From an uncultured Bacteroidota bacterium (lineage in GTDB: Bacteria; Bacteroidota; Bacteroidia; Flavobacteriales; Flavobacteriaceae): DNA of 49,499 nucleotides. The DNA lies in NCBI GenBank assembly GCA_903842575.1, contig CAIMMM010000052.1, positions 1 through 49,499 on the forward strand, in the 5' to 3' direction. A program made the translations under genes and the position numbers. Position 1 is the first letter of the stretch, and every line of letters begins with the position of its first letter. Below the pieces are notes generated by a model. The model did not search any database, had not been told where the DNA came from, and was given only the letters and a program-made list of their open reading frames with translations. Positions 25,686 through 33,309 of this stretch are shown piece after piece.

Positions 25686-26168
25686 ATGAAAAAATACATT
25701 TTAATGTTAGTAGTGTTATTTGCGCTAACCTCTTGTAAACTTAATGATCAAAAAGAGGAAAATAAAGTGGCAAATCAAGGCAATAAAGAAGGTGTTATTG
25801 TAGCCGATAAAGATGAAAATGGATGTTTGGCTTCCGCTGGATATATTTGGTCCAAAGTGAATAAAGAATGTGTGAAAGTTTTCACGGGAATGCAATTGAA
25901 TCCTACTTCAAATCTTGAAAATGAAGATGAAACTTTGAGCGCTTATATCCTTTTTAATGAAGAGGGAAATCAAGCGGAATTATTTTTGCCTAAAGAAACT
26001 TCCTCACTTGTATTAACGCAAGAGTCTAATGGTAAACCGTGGGCTTTTGAAGATTGGCAATTGATTAAGGGAACTGCTGGTTATACCCTTAAAAAAGTAG
26101 ATAAACCGATGTTTTCCGGTGATGGTCAAGTTGGCAAAAAAGTAATGGAAAGCGATACGGAACAATAG
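25686..26168 (+). CDS. Small lipoprotein with Cys-containing AGYIWS motif
   Basis: This 160-residue lipoprotein has lipobox C17 (ALTSC). A short two-cysteine motif follows (GCLASAGYIWSKVNKECVKV, about 52-71), a pattern recurring in Bacteroidota lipoproteins. The rest is a beta-rich domain without recognised function. It ends the three-gene operon and converges with the esterase gene with a single base between the two stop codons, so the transcripts must overlap. Confidence 0.75.
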   Translation: MKKYILMLVVLFALTSCKLNDQKEENKVANQGNKEGVIVADKDENGCLASAGYIWSKVNKECVKVFTGMQLNPTSNLENEDETLSAYILFNEEGNQAELFLPKETSSLVLTQESNGKPWAFEDWQLIKGTAGYTLKKVDKPMFSGDGQVGKKVMESDTEQ

Positions 26169-26169
26169 T

Positions 26170-26814
26170 TTATTGTTGCAGCCAGCTTTTAAAATCATAA
26201 AAATTTTGTGGCGAAACGCCGTGACCAATAGGGTATTCTTTATACACACAGGATATTCCCAAATTCTCTAATATCGTTGGAGATTTTCTTGCCCATTCAA
26301 CGGGAATAACTTGATCAACCGTTCCATGGGATGCAAAGATTTTTAGATTTGAAAAATCATTTTTCTCAAAACCATCTACTGCAATTTCTGTATTTAAATA
26401 CCCACTCATGGCAACCAAGCGTTGTACTTTTTTAGGATTGGATAATGCCACAGCATAACTCAAAATACTACCTTGACTAAAGCCAATTAAAGTAATATTT
26501 TTTGCGTCAATAGGATAATTTTCAATCAGTTCTTCTATGAATTTCACAATCAAATCTCGTGATAATTTGGCTTGTTCAATATCTGAAAATTTGTTCTCAT
26601 CCGCATCAAAGTTTATTGCATACCATGCATAACTTCCATATTGCATATTATAAGGAGCGCGAGCCGAAACTATATAATACTCTTCAGGAAGTTCATTAGC
26701 AAAAGAGAATAAATCTTCTTCATTACTGCCATAACCATGAAGTAATAAAAGTAAAGGATTTGTAGCTAATTTTATTTTGGGTTCCCGAACGATATAAAAT
26801 AAGGATGAACTCAT
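26170..26814 (-). CDS. Alpha/beta hydrolase, phospholipase/carboxylesterase family
   Basis: This is a 214-residue cytoplasmic esterase. The catalytic triad is visible: nucleophile S113 in GFSQG, D167 in GTVDQVIP and H198 in IGHGVS. LLLHGYGSNEEDL forms the oxyanion loop region and RAPY is a family signature. It is the last gene of a minus-strand operon; its ATG overlaps the stop of the preceding gene by one base (TAATG), indicating translational coupling. Its natural substrate is unknown. Confidence 0.9.
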   Translation of the reverse strand: MSSSLFYIVREPKIKLATNPLLLLLHGYGSNEEDLFSFANELPEEYYIVSARAPYNMQYGSYAWYAINFDADENKFSDIEQAKLSRDLIVKFIEELIENYPIDAKNITLIGFSQGSILSYAVALSNPKKVQRLVAMSGYLNTEIAVDGFEKNDFSNLKIFASHGTVDQVIPVEWARKSPTILENLGISCVYKEYPIGHGVSPQNFYDFKSWLQQ

Positions 26815-27137
26815 TATAAACTTTTAAAAGTAGTTTGAAAAAAACTACCAACTACAGGTATCTCTTTTTTTTCTCCTTGCAATGCGCCTAGAAAACCATA
26901 AATCCAAAGGATAAAATAGAATATATAAAAAGCAGAAGTTGCTGTCCAACTGTTGGCATAACCCACAAAATAACCCAGCATGAAGAAGGAAAGAAACAAT
27001 CCTAAAGCTTGACGAATGTGAAAAGAAGCAAACTCACTTTTGTTTTCCTCTTGGTTCATAAAAATGGCAATTACACTACCAATAATTGTTAAATAGGCTA
27101 TGATTGCTGTGTTTTTTGATTTATCAATATTTTCCAT
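26814..27137 (-). CDS. Small DUF4870/Tic20-like membrane protein
   Basis: The protein is 107 residues with three or four membrane helices (about 10-27, 45-62, 65-84 and a shorter one near 80-92). The motif SFHIRQALGLFL is typical of the small family that includes plant Tic20-like and DUF4870 proteins. Database relatives may be called 'import component protein', but there is no evidence here for a transport role. It lies in an operon: 9 bases after the dihydroorotase homologue, one-base overlap with the esterase. Confidence 0.8.
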   Translation of the reverse strand: MENIDKSKNTAIIAYLTIIGSVIAIFMNQEENKSEFASFHIRQALGLFLSFFMLGYFVGYANSWTATSAFYIFYFILWIYGFLGALQGEKKEIPVVGSFFQTTFKSL

Positions 27138-27146
27138 ACTATCTAT

Positions 27147-28400
27147 TTATGCTAAAATTAATTTTCCGTTGTTATAAATTCCAATTGCTTTTCCCTTCAT
27201 TTTTTCCCCTAAAAAAGCGGAGTTTTTTGATTTAGATAAAATGGTTTCTTTACTAAAAACCCATTTATCCTCTGTTAAAAACAAAGTAAGATTGGCTGTA
27301 TTGCCTTCTTGAATTGTTTGATTTTCAATCCCGAATATTGCCTTTCCAGAAGTTAATTTTTCAATTATTTTTTCTAAAGGCAAAACAGTTTGTAAAGTGC
27401 CAAATGCACTTTCTAAACCAATAGTACCATTTTTTGCTAAGTCAAATTCCATTTTTTTATTTTCAATATCCAATGGATTATGATCCGAAGTGATACAATC
27501 AATTGTATTGTCTAAAATTCCCGCTAACAATGCTTTTCTATCGGCTTCCGATCGTAAGGGTGGTGCCACTTTATAGCGTGTGTCAAAACCGTCTAGTTTT
27601 TCATCAGTTAATACCAAATGATGCACAGCAACACTGCAGGTTACTTGTAAACCTTTCTTTTTTGCCTCTCTAATTAAACCCACCGATTTTGCTGTTGAAA
27701 TTGTGGGAATATGCAATCTTCCTCCCGTATATTCTAGTAAAAACAAGTTTCTGGCCACTATAATTTCTTCAGCCAAATTCGGAATTCCTTTCAATCCCAA
27801 TCGTGTGGAAACAATGCCTTCATTGGCAACACCATTTCCTTTAATGGTTTCATCTTGACAAAAAGCAATAACCAAACCGTCAAAATCTTGTACATATTGC
27901 AAACCAATTTTCAACAAATTCGCATTGGATATACTTCTATTATAATCTCCAAAAGCTATCGCTCCTGCATTTTTCATATCAAACAATTCTGCCAAATCCT
28001 TGCCTTCACTCTCTTTAGTTAAAGCGCCAATAGGGAATAAATCTGTTGCTGAGTTTACCGCTTTTTGTTTTACAAATTGCACTTGGGATTGATTGTCAAT
28101 ACTAGGATAGGAGTTAGGTTGCAATGCAATTCCCGTAAAACCGCTTTTTGCTGCAACATCCAACCCGTTTTTTATGGTTTCTCGGTCTTCAAATCCAGGT
28201 TCCCCCATGGAAACACTAGTATCAAACCAACCTTGGGAAAGATGTAAATTTGCTATTTTAATTTCTTGGTATTTATCTGCATTTTGGAGTTGTTCACCAA
28301 TTTTTTCAATACGGCCATCCGTTATTTTCACATCTACAACTTGATTATGAAAAGGGCTTTTCGAGTCAATAATTGTCGCAGTTCGGATGATTAGGTTCAT
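27147..28400 (-). CDS. Dihydroorotase-family protein lacking the HxH metal motif
   Basis: This amidohydrolase-fold protein is related to PyrC of pyrimidine synthesis. The ATG at 28400 (417 residues) is chosen: it overlaps the upstream stop in an ATGA arrangement, and upstream in-frame sequence lies inside the BatA-like gene. The family pattern is kept around GEPGFEDRETIKNGL, CSVAVHHLVL and DHNPLDIENK. The metal-binding DxHxH at the first strand reads D60-T-S62-V-S64, so both histidines are replaced by serine. Such HxH-less proteins occur as non-catalytic partners (PyrC') of aspartate carbamoyltransferase in some bacteria; whether this is so here is inference. A second, active pyrC would be expected elsewhere. 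Confidence 0.85.
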   Translation of the reverse strand: MNLIIRTATIIDSKSPFHNQVVDVKITDGRIEKIGEQLQNADKYQEIKIANLHLSQGWFDTSVSMGEPGFEDRETIKNGLDVAAKSGFTGIALQPNSYPSIDNQSQVQFVKQKAVNSATDLFPIGALTKESEGKDLAELFDMKNAGAIAFGDYNRSISNANLLKIGLQYVQDFDGLVIAFCQDETIKGNGVANEGIVSTRLGLKGIPNLAEEIIVARNLFLLEYTGGRLHIPTISTAKSVGLIREAKKKGLQVTCSVAVHHLVLTDEKLDGFDTRYKVAPPLRSEADRKALLAGILDNTIDCITSDHNPLDIENKKMEFDLAKNGTIGLESAFGTLQTVLPLEKIIEKLTSGKAIFGIENQTIQEGNTANLTLFLTEDKWVFSKETILSKSKNSAFLGEKMKGKAIGIYNNGKLILA

Positions 28401-30325
28401 TTTACAAATTTTTGAATGAGTAATTCCAAGGCTATAAAAAGTAATGTAAATATAACAAACCATTTCCAAATATGTGTATCCGTTCTGTCGGTTTGTATCG
28501 TATTAAAAACAGTTTCAATATCATTGATGATATTAAAATTGGCAACTACACTTTCATTGATTAAAGTCAAATTACTTTCGGTTCTGTTATAATTAAAACT
28601 GAGATTTTGCACTAATTTATCGGCATTGAAAATGCCGAAATTTCCTGCTTCAACCGGATTGTCATTAAAAGTCATTTTAACTTTGGTATTCAAAATCTGC
28701 TGAATTGGAATGAACTTTTCTGAGGTGTTTTTAACAGTAACAATTTCGTCCTTGCTTAATAAAGCATCCACAATATAAGGTTGATTTTCACCAATAGTTA
28801 TTGCATTTACACCACTTCTCTGACTGCTTAGCGCCATATTGTAAAACGTTGGAACAATCAGCGGAGAGTTTTGAAAATTACTGTTTTGTTTGTTGATAGG
28901 AGCAGCAAAAACATAAACGGAGGATATGCCATTTTGTATAGAAGTAAGAAAAGAACTTTGATCTTCATAACTTAAAATAGAAGGTAAATTGCTATTCAAT
29001 ACAAACGAACTTTTATTAATTGGATATTGAAAATTATCAATCTTTTTCTCAAAAACAGTATTGAATAATGGATGATTGAAATTAATTTTGGTTACCTTTT
29101 TCTCAGTATTTATAACTGTTTTTAATTGAATAGTCCCAAAATTAGACAAGAAGGAATTTACATTGGCTACATTGCCTTCTTGTGATGGAATGAGTACCAA
29201 ATTACCGCCTTTTCCAACAAAAGTTTTCAATGTGGTTTGTAATGCTTGAGGAATATCCTTGATTTCGTTTAAAACAATTGCGTCTTGTTTTTCTAGTAAA
29301 TTATAATCCAAATTGGTCAATTCAAAATTGTTATAATTGAATTCTTCTGCTGTGTAAATACGAGAAAGAAAATTGCTATTTTCTGTTGTTCCGATACTAA
29401 TTACATTAGTTTTCTCGGGTTTTGAAATGCTAAAATAATAGTTGTTGTCATAAGCCAAACCTTTGTCAACTATGGAAACATAGCCATGAAAATCGGCTTT
29501 TGGAATCGTAAAATTGATGGTTTTATTTTGCTGTTCAAAGTTTACTAATGTTTTTGCTGTAAGTTTGCTATTGTTGAACAATGCAACGGGAACGGCATTA
29601 AAATCATCACCATTCGCCGATAATTTCACGCCAATATCGTAAAAGTTATCCATCGTTTGGTTGATGTAAACACTATCAATGGAAATGTTGTTTTTTTGCT
29701 CTGCTTTTGGAATTATGAAATAGACATTGTCGTCTTTATGAAAACTTTTTATTTGTTTTTCTTCCAAACCTACAGCATCGGTAATAACAATAATATCCTT
29801 GTTAAAAGCGGATTTTCTGGCATTCACTTTTGCCAAAATATTTTCTAAATGAAATGAAGTGGCGCTGTATTTCAATTTTTGCAATTCTTTTTGAATCGAC
29901 TTTATGTCAGTGTTCCAATACGTTTCAGAATTGGTAATCAGTGAAAAATTTTGAACTTCGGGTGTGTGTTCCAATAAATCTTGAACGGCTCTTTTTAATA
30001 ATTCTCCTTTTTTTCCTTTGGCTTGCATGCTGAAAGAATTGTCCAGAATAATATACATTTCGTTCGTTGCTTTTTTACTTTCTTTTGCAGTAAAAAAGGG
30101 TTGCGCAAAAGCTAAAATCAGGAAAGTTAAAAGCAATAATCGCGTGCAAAGCAACAACCATTTTTTGAGTTTGGAACTTTTTCGGGTTTGTATGGAAAGT
30201 TCTTTTAGGAATTGAACATTGGTGAAATATTCTTTTTTAAATCGTCGCAATTGAAATAAATGCACCAGAATTGGGATAATCAGAAAGAATAAAAAGTAAA
30301 GAATTTCCGGGTGTTTGAATTGCAT
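28397..30325 (-). CDS. BatA-like protein with von Willebrand factor A domain
   Basis: This 642-residue inner-membrane protein opens with the double-helix BatA N-terminal domain (helices about 7-25 and 56-76; HPEILYFLFFLIIPILVHLFQLRRFKKE in outline). A VWA domain follows with a MIDAS motif D95-N-S97-F-S99 (ILDNSFSM). A large periplasmic-type region (about 250-610) precedes a final membrane helix near 620-638. Bat proteins were linked to aerotolerance in Bacteroides; the function of this single-gene form is unclear. It is the first gene of the four-gene minus-strand operon and overlaps the next by four bases. Confidence 0.87.
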   Translation of the reverse strand: MQFKHPEILYFLFFLIIPILVHLFQLRRFKKEYFTNVQFLKELSIQTRKSSKLKKWLLLCTRLLLLTFLILAFAQPFFTAKESKKATNEMYIILDNSFSMQAKGKKGELLKRAVQDLLEHTPEVQNFSLITNSETYWNTDIKSIQKELQKLKYSATSFHLENILAKVNARKSAFNKDIIVITDAVGLEEKQIKSFHKDDNVYFIIPKAEQKNNISIDSVYINQTMDNFYDIGVKLSANGDDFNAVPVALFNNSKLTAKTLVNFEQQNKTINFTIPKADFHGYVSIVDKGLAYDNNYYFSISKPEKTNVISIGTTENSNFLSRIYTAEEFNYNNFELTNLDYNLLEKQDAIVLNEIKDIPQALQTTLKTFVGKGGNLVLIPSQEGNVANVNSFLSNFGTIQLKTVINTEKKVTKINFNHPLFNTVFEKKIDNFQYPINKSSFVLNSNLPSILSYEDQSSFLTSIQNGISSVYVFAAPINKQNSNFQNSPLIVPTFYNMALSSQRSGVNAITIGENQPYIVDALLSKDEIVTVKNTSEKFIPIQQILNTKVKMTFNDNPVEAGNFGIFNADKLVQNLSFNYNRTESNLTLINESVVANFNIINDIETVFNTIQTDRTDTHIWKWFVIFTLLFIALELLIQKFVK

Positions 30326-30395
30326 TTATTTAAAATTTACTTCACAAATTTTGTTTACAGTGGAGTTAAGTTATTTTAATTGTCAAAAATAGCAA

Positions 30396-30430
30396 TCAAT
30401 TGTCAATTATCAATTATCAATTATCAATTT
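30396..30430. repeat. Five tandem copies of a 7-bp unit (TCAATTA)
   Basis: TCAATTG, three TCAATTA and TCAATTT run head to tail over 35 bases, ending at the DEAD-box helicase stop codon. It is a short heptanucleotide tandem repeat in the gap between two minus-strand genes. Copy-number variation is plausible. Confidence 0.75.
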
Positions 30431-31772
30431 ATTTCTTCTTTCGCTTTGCATCTCTTGTTTTCAAAATATTTCTATTCACGGAACTCGATACTTTTTTCTT
30501 GGTTTTAGAAGGACCGCCAAGATTAACTTTTTTATTCTTTTTGGATTTTTCATGAAAAGCTTCTCCACCTTCTACTTTGGGTCTTCTCATGGAATATTTA
30601 AGATCCTTTTTGTCTTTTTCAAATGGAAATAATTTTTCTGAAATTTCAAAGTCTTCGGGCAATGGTAAAAATTGAATTTCTTTTTCCATTAGAAGTTCTG
30701 CTTCAATTTGAATTTCTTGCTCTTTTGGACTGATAAAACTGATGGCAATTCCCGATTTATCGGCACGACCGGTTCTACCGATTCGGTGCACATATTGCTC
30801 GGAAACTTCCGGAAATTCCATATTAACGACATGGGATATATCCGATATATCTAATCCTCTGGCCATAACATCGGTAGTTACGATACCTCGAATTTCGCCA
30901 TTTTGAAAAGCCGCCATGGTATTCAAACGATAGTTTTGTGATTTGTTGGAATGGATAACCCCGAATTGCTCTGGGTACACTTCTTCCAAGTGTTCGGCTA
31001 CTAAATCAGCTGTTTTTTTATTGTTGATAAAAATCAAAACACGCTCGAGTTTGTCCTCTTTAAGCAATTCAATCATCAAATTAATTTTGGTCAAAAAGTT
31101 AGGAACTAAATAGCCAAACTGTTCTATTTTTTCCAAAGGTGTTCCCGATTTTGCTAAGGAAACTTCTTCAGGCATTTCAAAATAATCTTCCAGCATTTCA
31201 TCCACTTCTTCTGTCATGGTTGCCGAGAAAAGAATGTTTTGACGCTTGTTTTTTAGCATGGATAATATAGAAGTCACTTGAGCACGAAAGCCTAAATTTA
31301 ACATTTCATCAAATTCGTCAATGACTAGTTTTTGTAAACTGTCAAAACGAATCACATTGTCCAAAGCCAAATCCATAATCCTACCTGGCGTTCCAACAAG
31401 GATATCGATACCTTGATAAACCGCCGTTTTCTGCGTATTGATATTGACACCGCCATAAACACCAAGGGTCCTAACCGACATGAATTCGGTTAATTTTTCA
31501 ACTTCTCCAGCAACTTGAACGACTAGTTCTCTTGTGGGAACTAAAATCATTACACGTGGCGTATCGGTAGGGATGAATTTCCATTGTTTTAAAATGGGTA
31601 ATAAATAAGCAAAAGTTTTTCCTGTTCCAGTTTGTGCAATTCCCATCATATCTCTCCCAGACATAATCACAGAAAAGGATTTTTCCTGAATAAGTGTAGG
31701 CGTTGTTAATCCTAAAGCATCGACAGCTTTTTGTAAAGATATTGGTAGATTAAACTGTTCGAAAGTGTTCAT
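30429..31772 (-). CDS. DEAD-box family RNA helicase (motif II is DEFD)
   Basis: This 447-residue ATP-dependent RNA helicase has a Q motif near the N-terminus, motif I AQTGTGKT (46-53), motif Ia PTREL, motif II D152-E-F-D155, motif III SAT, and motif VI HRIGRTGR. The last 70 residues are basic (many KK) and probably bind RNA. The DEFD instead of DEAD replaces the alanine but keeps the acidic residues needed for Mg-ATP. It is similar in layout to RhlE/CsdA-type helicases of ribosome assembly and RNA decay. It is monocistronic with its own promoter box and a 5' hairpin. Confidence 0.92.
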   Translation of the reverse strand: MNTFEQFNLPISLQKAVDALGLTTPTLIQEKSFSVIMSGRDMMGIAQTGTGKTFAYLLPILKQWKFIPTDTPRVMILVPTRELVVQVAGEVEKLTEFMSVRTLGVYGGVNINTQKTAVYQGIDILVGTPGRIMDLALDNVIRFDSLQKLVIDEFDEMLNLGFRAQVTSILSMLKNKRQNILFSATMTEEVDEMLEDYFEMPEEVSLAKSGTPLEKIEQFGYLVPNFLTKINLMIELLKEDKLERVLIFINNKKTADLVAEHLEEVYPEQFGVIHSNKSQNYRLNTMAAFQNGEIRGIVTTDVMARGLDISDISHVVNMEFPEVSEQYVHRIGRTGRADKSGIAISFISPKEQEIQIEAELLMEKEIQFLPLPEDFEISEKLFPFEKDKKDLKYSMRRPKVEGGEAFHEKSKKNKKVNLGGPSKTKKKVSSSVNRNILKTRDAKRKKK

Positions 31773-31799
31773 TTTGCTTGTAATTTATTTCATCCGTTC

Positions 31800-31814
31800 G
31801 GCCAAAATTTGGCC
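31800..31814 (-). promoter_or_regulatory. Hairpin at the start of the helicase mRNA
   Basis: GGCCAAA (31800-31806), one base, then TTTGGCC (31808-31814) form a perfect 7-bp inverted repeat. It lies just downstream of the -7 element of the helicase gene, so it would form the 5' end of that mRNA. It could be an autoregulatory or stability element. Confidence 0.4.
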
Positions 31815-31823
31815 TCGGGTGCG

Positions 31824-31831
31824 CAAAGGTA
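31824..31831 (-). promoter_or_regulatory. Candidate -7 element of the DEAD-box helicase gene
   Basis: The minus strand reads TACCTTTG, a full TAnnTTTG match 52 bases upstream of the start codon. Confidence 0.5.
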
Positions 31832-31897
31832 CACTTTTGAAAACAAAACATTTGGAATCAGTAATGGGGATTATAAATTAATGCTATGAAGTATTAA

Positions 31898-31925
31898 AAA
31901 GCATCCTCCAAAATGGTGGTTTTTT
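31898..31925 (-). terminator. Imperfect terminator hairpin after msrBA
   Basis: CCTCCA and TGGTGG (about 31910-31924) pair with one T-T mismatch around an AAA loop. On the minus strand the hairpin is followed by TGCTTTTT, placing it as the terminator of the methionine sulfoxide reductase gene that ends at 31927. Confidence 0.5.
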
Positions 31926-31926
31926 G

Positions 31927-33039
31927 CTATTTCTTTTTCAATCTATCTTTAAAAATCTTTTCAAATTTTTCAATTTTGGGTTGGATTACCATTTCACAAT
32001 AAGGCTGGTTTTTATTGTTTTCATAATAATTTTGATGGTAATCTTGGGCTTTGTAGAATTTTTTGAAAGGTTCTAATGTGGTTACTATTTTGGAATCATA
32101 AACCTTAGATTTGGTTAATTCTGCAATAATACTTTCGGCAGCTTTTTTCTGTTCATCGTTTTTGTAAAAAATAGCAGAACGGTATTGGGTGCCTACATCT
32201 GCGCCTTGACGATTTAATGTTGTTGGATCATGAACGGTGAAAAACACCTGAAATATTTCATCCAAATTGGTAATGGTTTTGTCATAAGTAATTTCAACAA
32301 CTTCAGCTGCGCCTGTGCGACCTGTGCAAACTTCTTCATAACTCGGATTTTCAACTGTTCCTCCAGCAAAACCGGAAACGACACTTTTTACACCTTGCAA
32401 ATTTTCATATACCGCTTCCACACACCAGTAGCAACCACCAGCAAGTACAATAGTTTCCAAATTTCCTTTGCTTTCCGAAACCATTCCATCGGGAACAAAA
32501 TCTAATGAAACAGCATTCATGCAATAACGCTTACCTGTTGGTTCCGGGCCATCGTCAAATAAATGTCCCAAATGGCTATCACATCTTCCGCAAAGCGCTT
32601 CAATTCTTCTCATACCATATTTATTATCATCCTTGAAAGTGATACTGGTTTTATTTTCTTGTTCGAAAAAACTTGGCCAGCCACAACTGCTGGTGAATTT
32701 TTGATCGGATTTGAATAATTTATTTCCGCAAGCGGCACAATAATAAGTTCCTTTCGTTTCCGAATTCCACATCGTACCAGTAAAGGCTCTTTCGGTATCA
32801 GCTTGACGTGCTACTTGATATAAATCTTCTGGCAAGACTCTTTTCCATTCCGCATCCGTTAAAACTAATTTATTCGTATCGGAATTGGAGTAATAGGGAT
32901 TCTCTGGTTTATTGATAACGTTTTCCATAGCACTAGTTTTTTGTGTTGTATTTTTTTTGCTAGCAGATTGTCCACAGGCATTCAAAACGAAAAGTGGCAA
33001 AATTACTAAATAGTTAAAGATTGATTTTGAAGTAAGCAT
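31927..33039 (-). CDS. msrBA: Bifunctional methionine sulfoxide reductase lipoprotein, MsrB-MsrA fusion
   Basis: This 370-residue enzyme repairs both diastereomers of oxidised methionine. The lipobox C22 (VLNAC) shows it is attached to a membrane outside the cytoplasm. The N-terminal MsrB domain (about 60-182) has zinc cysteines C101/C104 and C150/C153, the motif CGWPSF (C119), GRCDSHLGHLFDDGP and catalytic C173 (RYCMN). The C-terminal MsrA domain (about 195-345) has catalytic C203 in GGCYWC, a GCFWC variant. The order MsrB then MsrA is the reverse of several well-known fusions. It works with an extracytoplasmic thiol donor that is not encoded here. It is monocistronic, with a -7-like TAAATTTG on the minus strand at 33063-33070. 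Confidence 0.95.
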   Translation of the reverse strand: MLTSKSIFNYLVILPLFVLNACGQSASKKNTTQKTSAMENVINKPENPYYSNSDTNKLVLTDAEWKRVLPEDLYQVARQADTERAFTGTMWNSETKGTYYCAACGNKLFKSDQKFTSSCGWPSFFEQENKTSITFKDDNKYGMRRIEALCGRCDSHLGHLFDDGPEPTGKRYCMNAVSLDFVPDGMVSESKGNLETIVLAGGCYWCVEAVYENLQGVKSVVSGFAGGTVENPSYEEVCTGRTGAAEVVEITYDKTITNLDEIFQVFFTVHDPTTLNRQGADVGTQYRSAIFYKNDEQKKAAESIIAELTKSKVYDSKIVTTLEPFKKFYKAQDYHQNYYENNKNQPYCEMVIQPKIEKFEKIFKDRLKKK

Positions 33040-33062
33040 CTCTTTTGTTTTTAATTGTTGTA

Positions 33063-33070
33063 CAAATTTA
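33063..33070 (-). promoter_or_regulatory. Candidate msrBA -7 promoter element
   Basis: The minus strand reads TAAATTTG, matching TAnnTTTG, 24 bases before the msrBA start codon. Confidence 0.45.
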
Positions 33071-33168
33071 CAAATAGAGATACGATGTTAAATGTCGTTT
33101 CGTTTACAATTAGGATGGAATTAACAATTGTTTTAGATCCGATTTAAAAACTGTTAAATAAAATCATA

Positions 33169-33204
33169 TTTGGCAATTCATAATTCTGAATTAAATTATC
33201 TTTG
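33169..33204 (+). promoter_or_regulatory. Candidate promoter of the tgt operon (TTTG - 24 - TATCTTTG)
   Basis: TTTG at 33169-33172 and TATCTTTG at 33197-33204 give a full -7 match with slightly long spacing (24 bases). The transcript would have a leader of about 100 bases before tgt. Confidence 0.5.
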
Positions 33205-33228
33205 CCCACTGAAAAATGCCTTTATGAA

Positions 33229-33300
33229 ATGAGCAAGAGTAAATATTCAATTAATAAAGATGTTGTTAGCGAATTACATCTGACCTATTATAAAAAATAA
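33229..33300 (+). CDS. Possible 23-residue leader ORF before tgt
   Basis: An ATG at 33229 opens a 23-residue frame (begins MSKSKYSINKDVV) ending at TAA 33298-33300, nine bases before the tgt ATG. It lies entirely in the proposed tgt leader. It could be a translational-coupling leader or a chance frame; it is too short to judge. Confidence 0.25.
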   Translation: MSKSKYSINKDVVSELHLTYYKK

Positions 33301-33309
33301 AAACGACAG

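Noticed and set aside
28401..28469. N-terminal extension of the dihydroorotase homologue
   Set aside because: The extension lies inside the BatA-like gene and the ATGA overlap at 28397-28400 explains the real start.
30396..30430. Possible CRISPR-like repeat
   Set aside because: The units are 7 bp and head to tail without spacers, so it is a simple tandem repeat.
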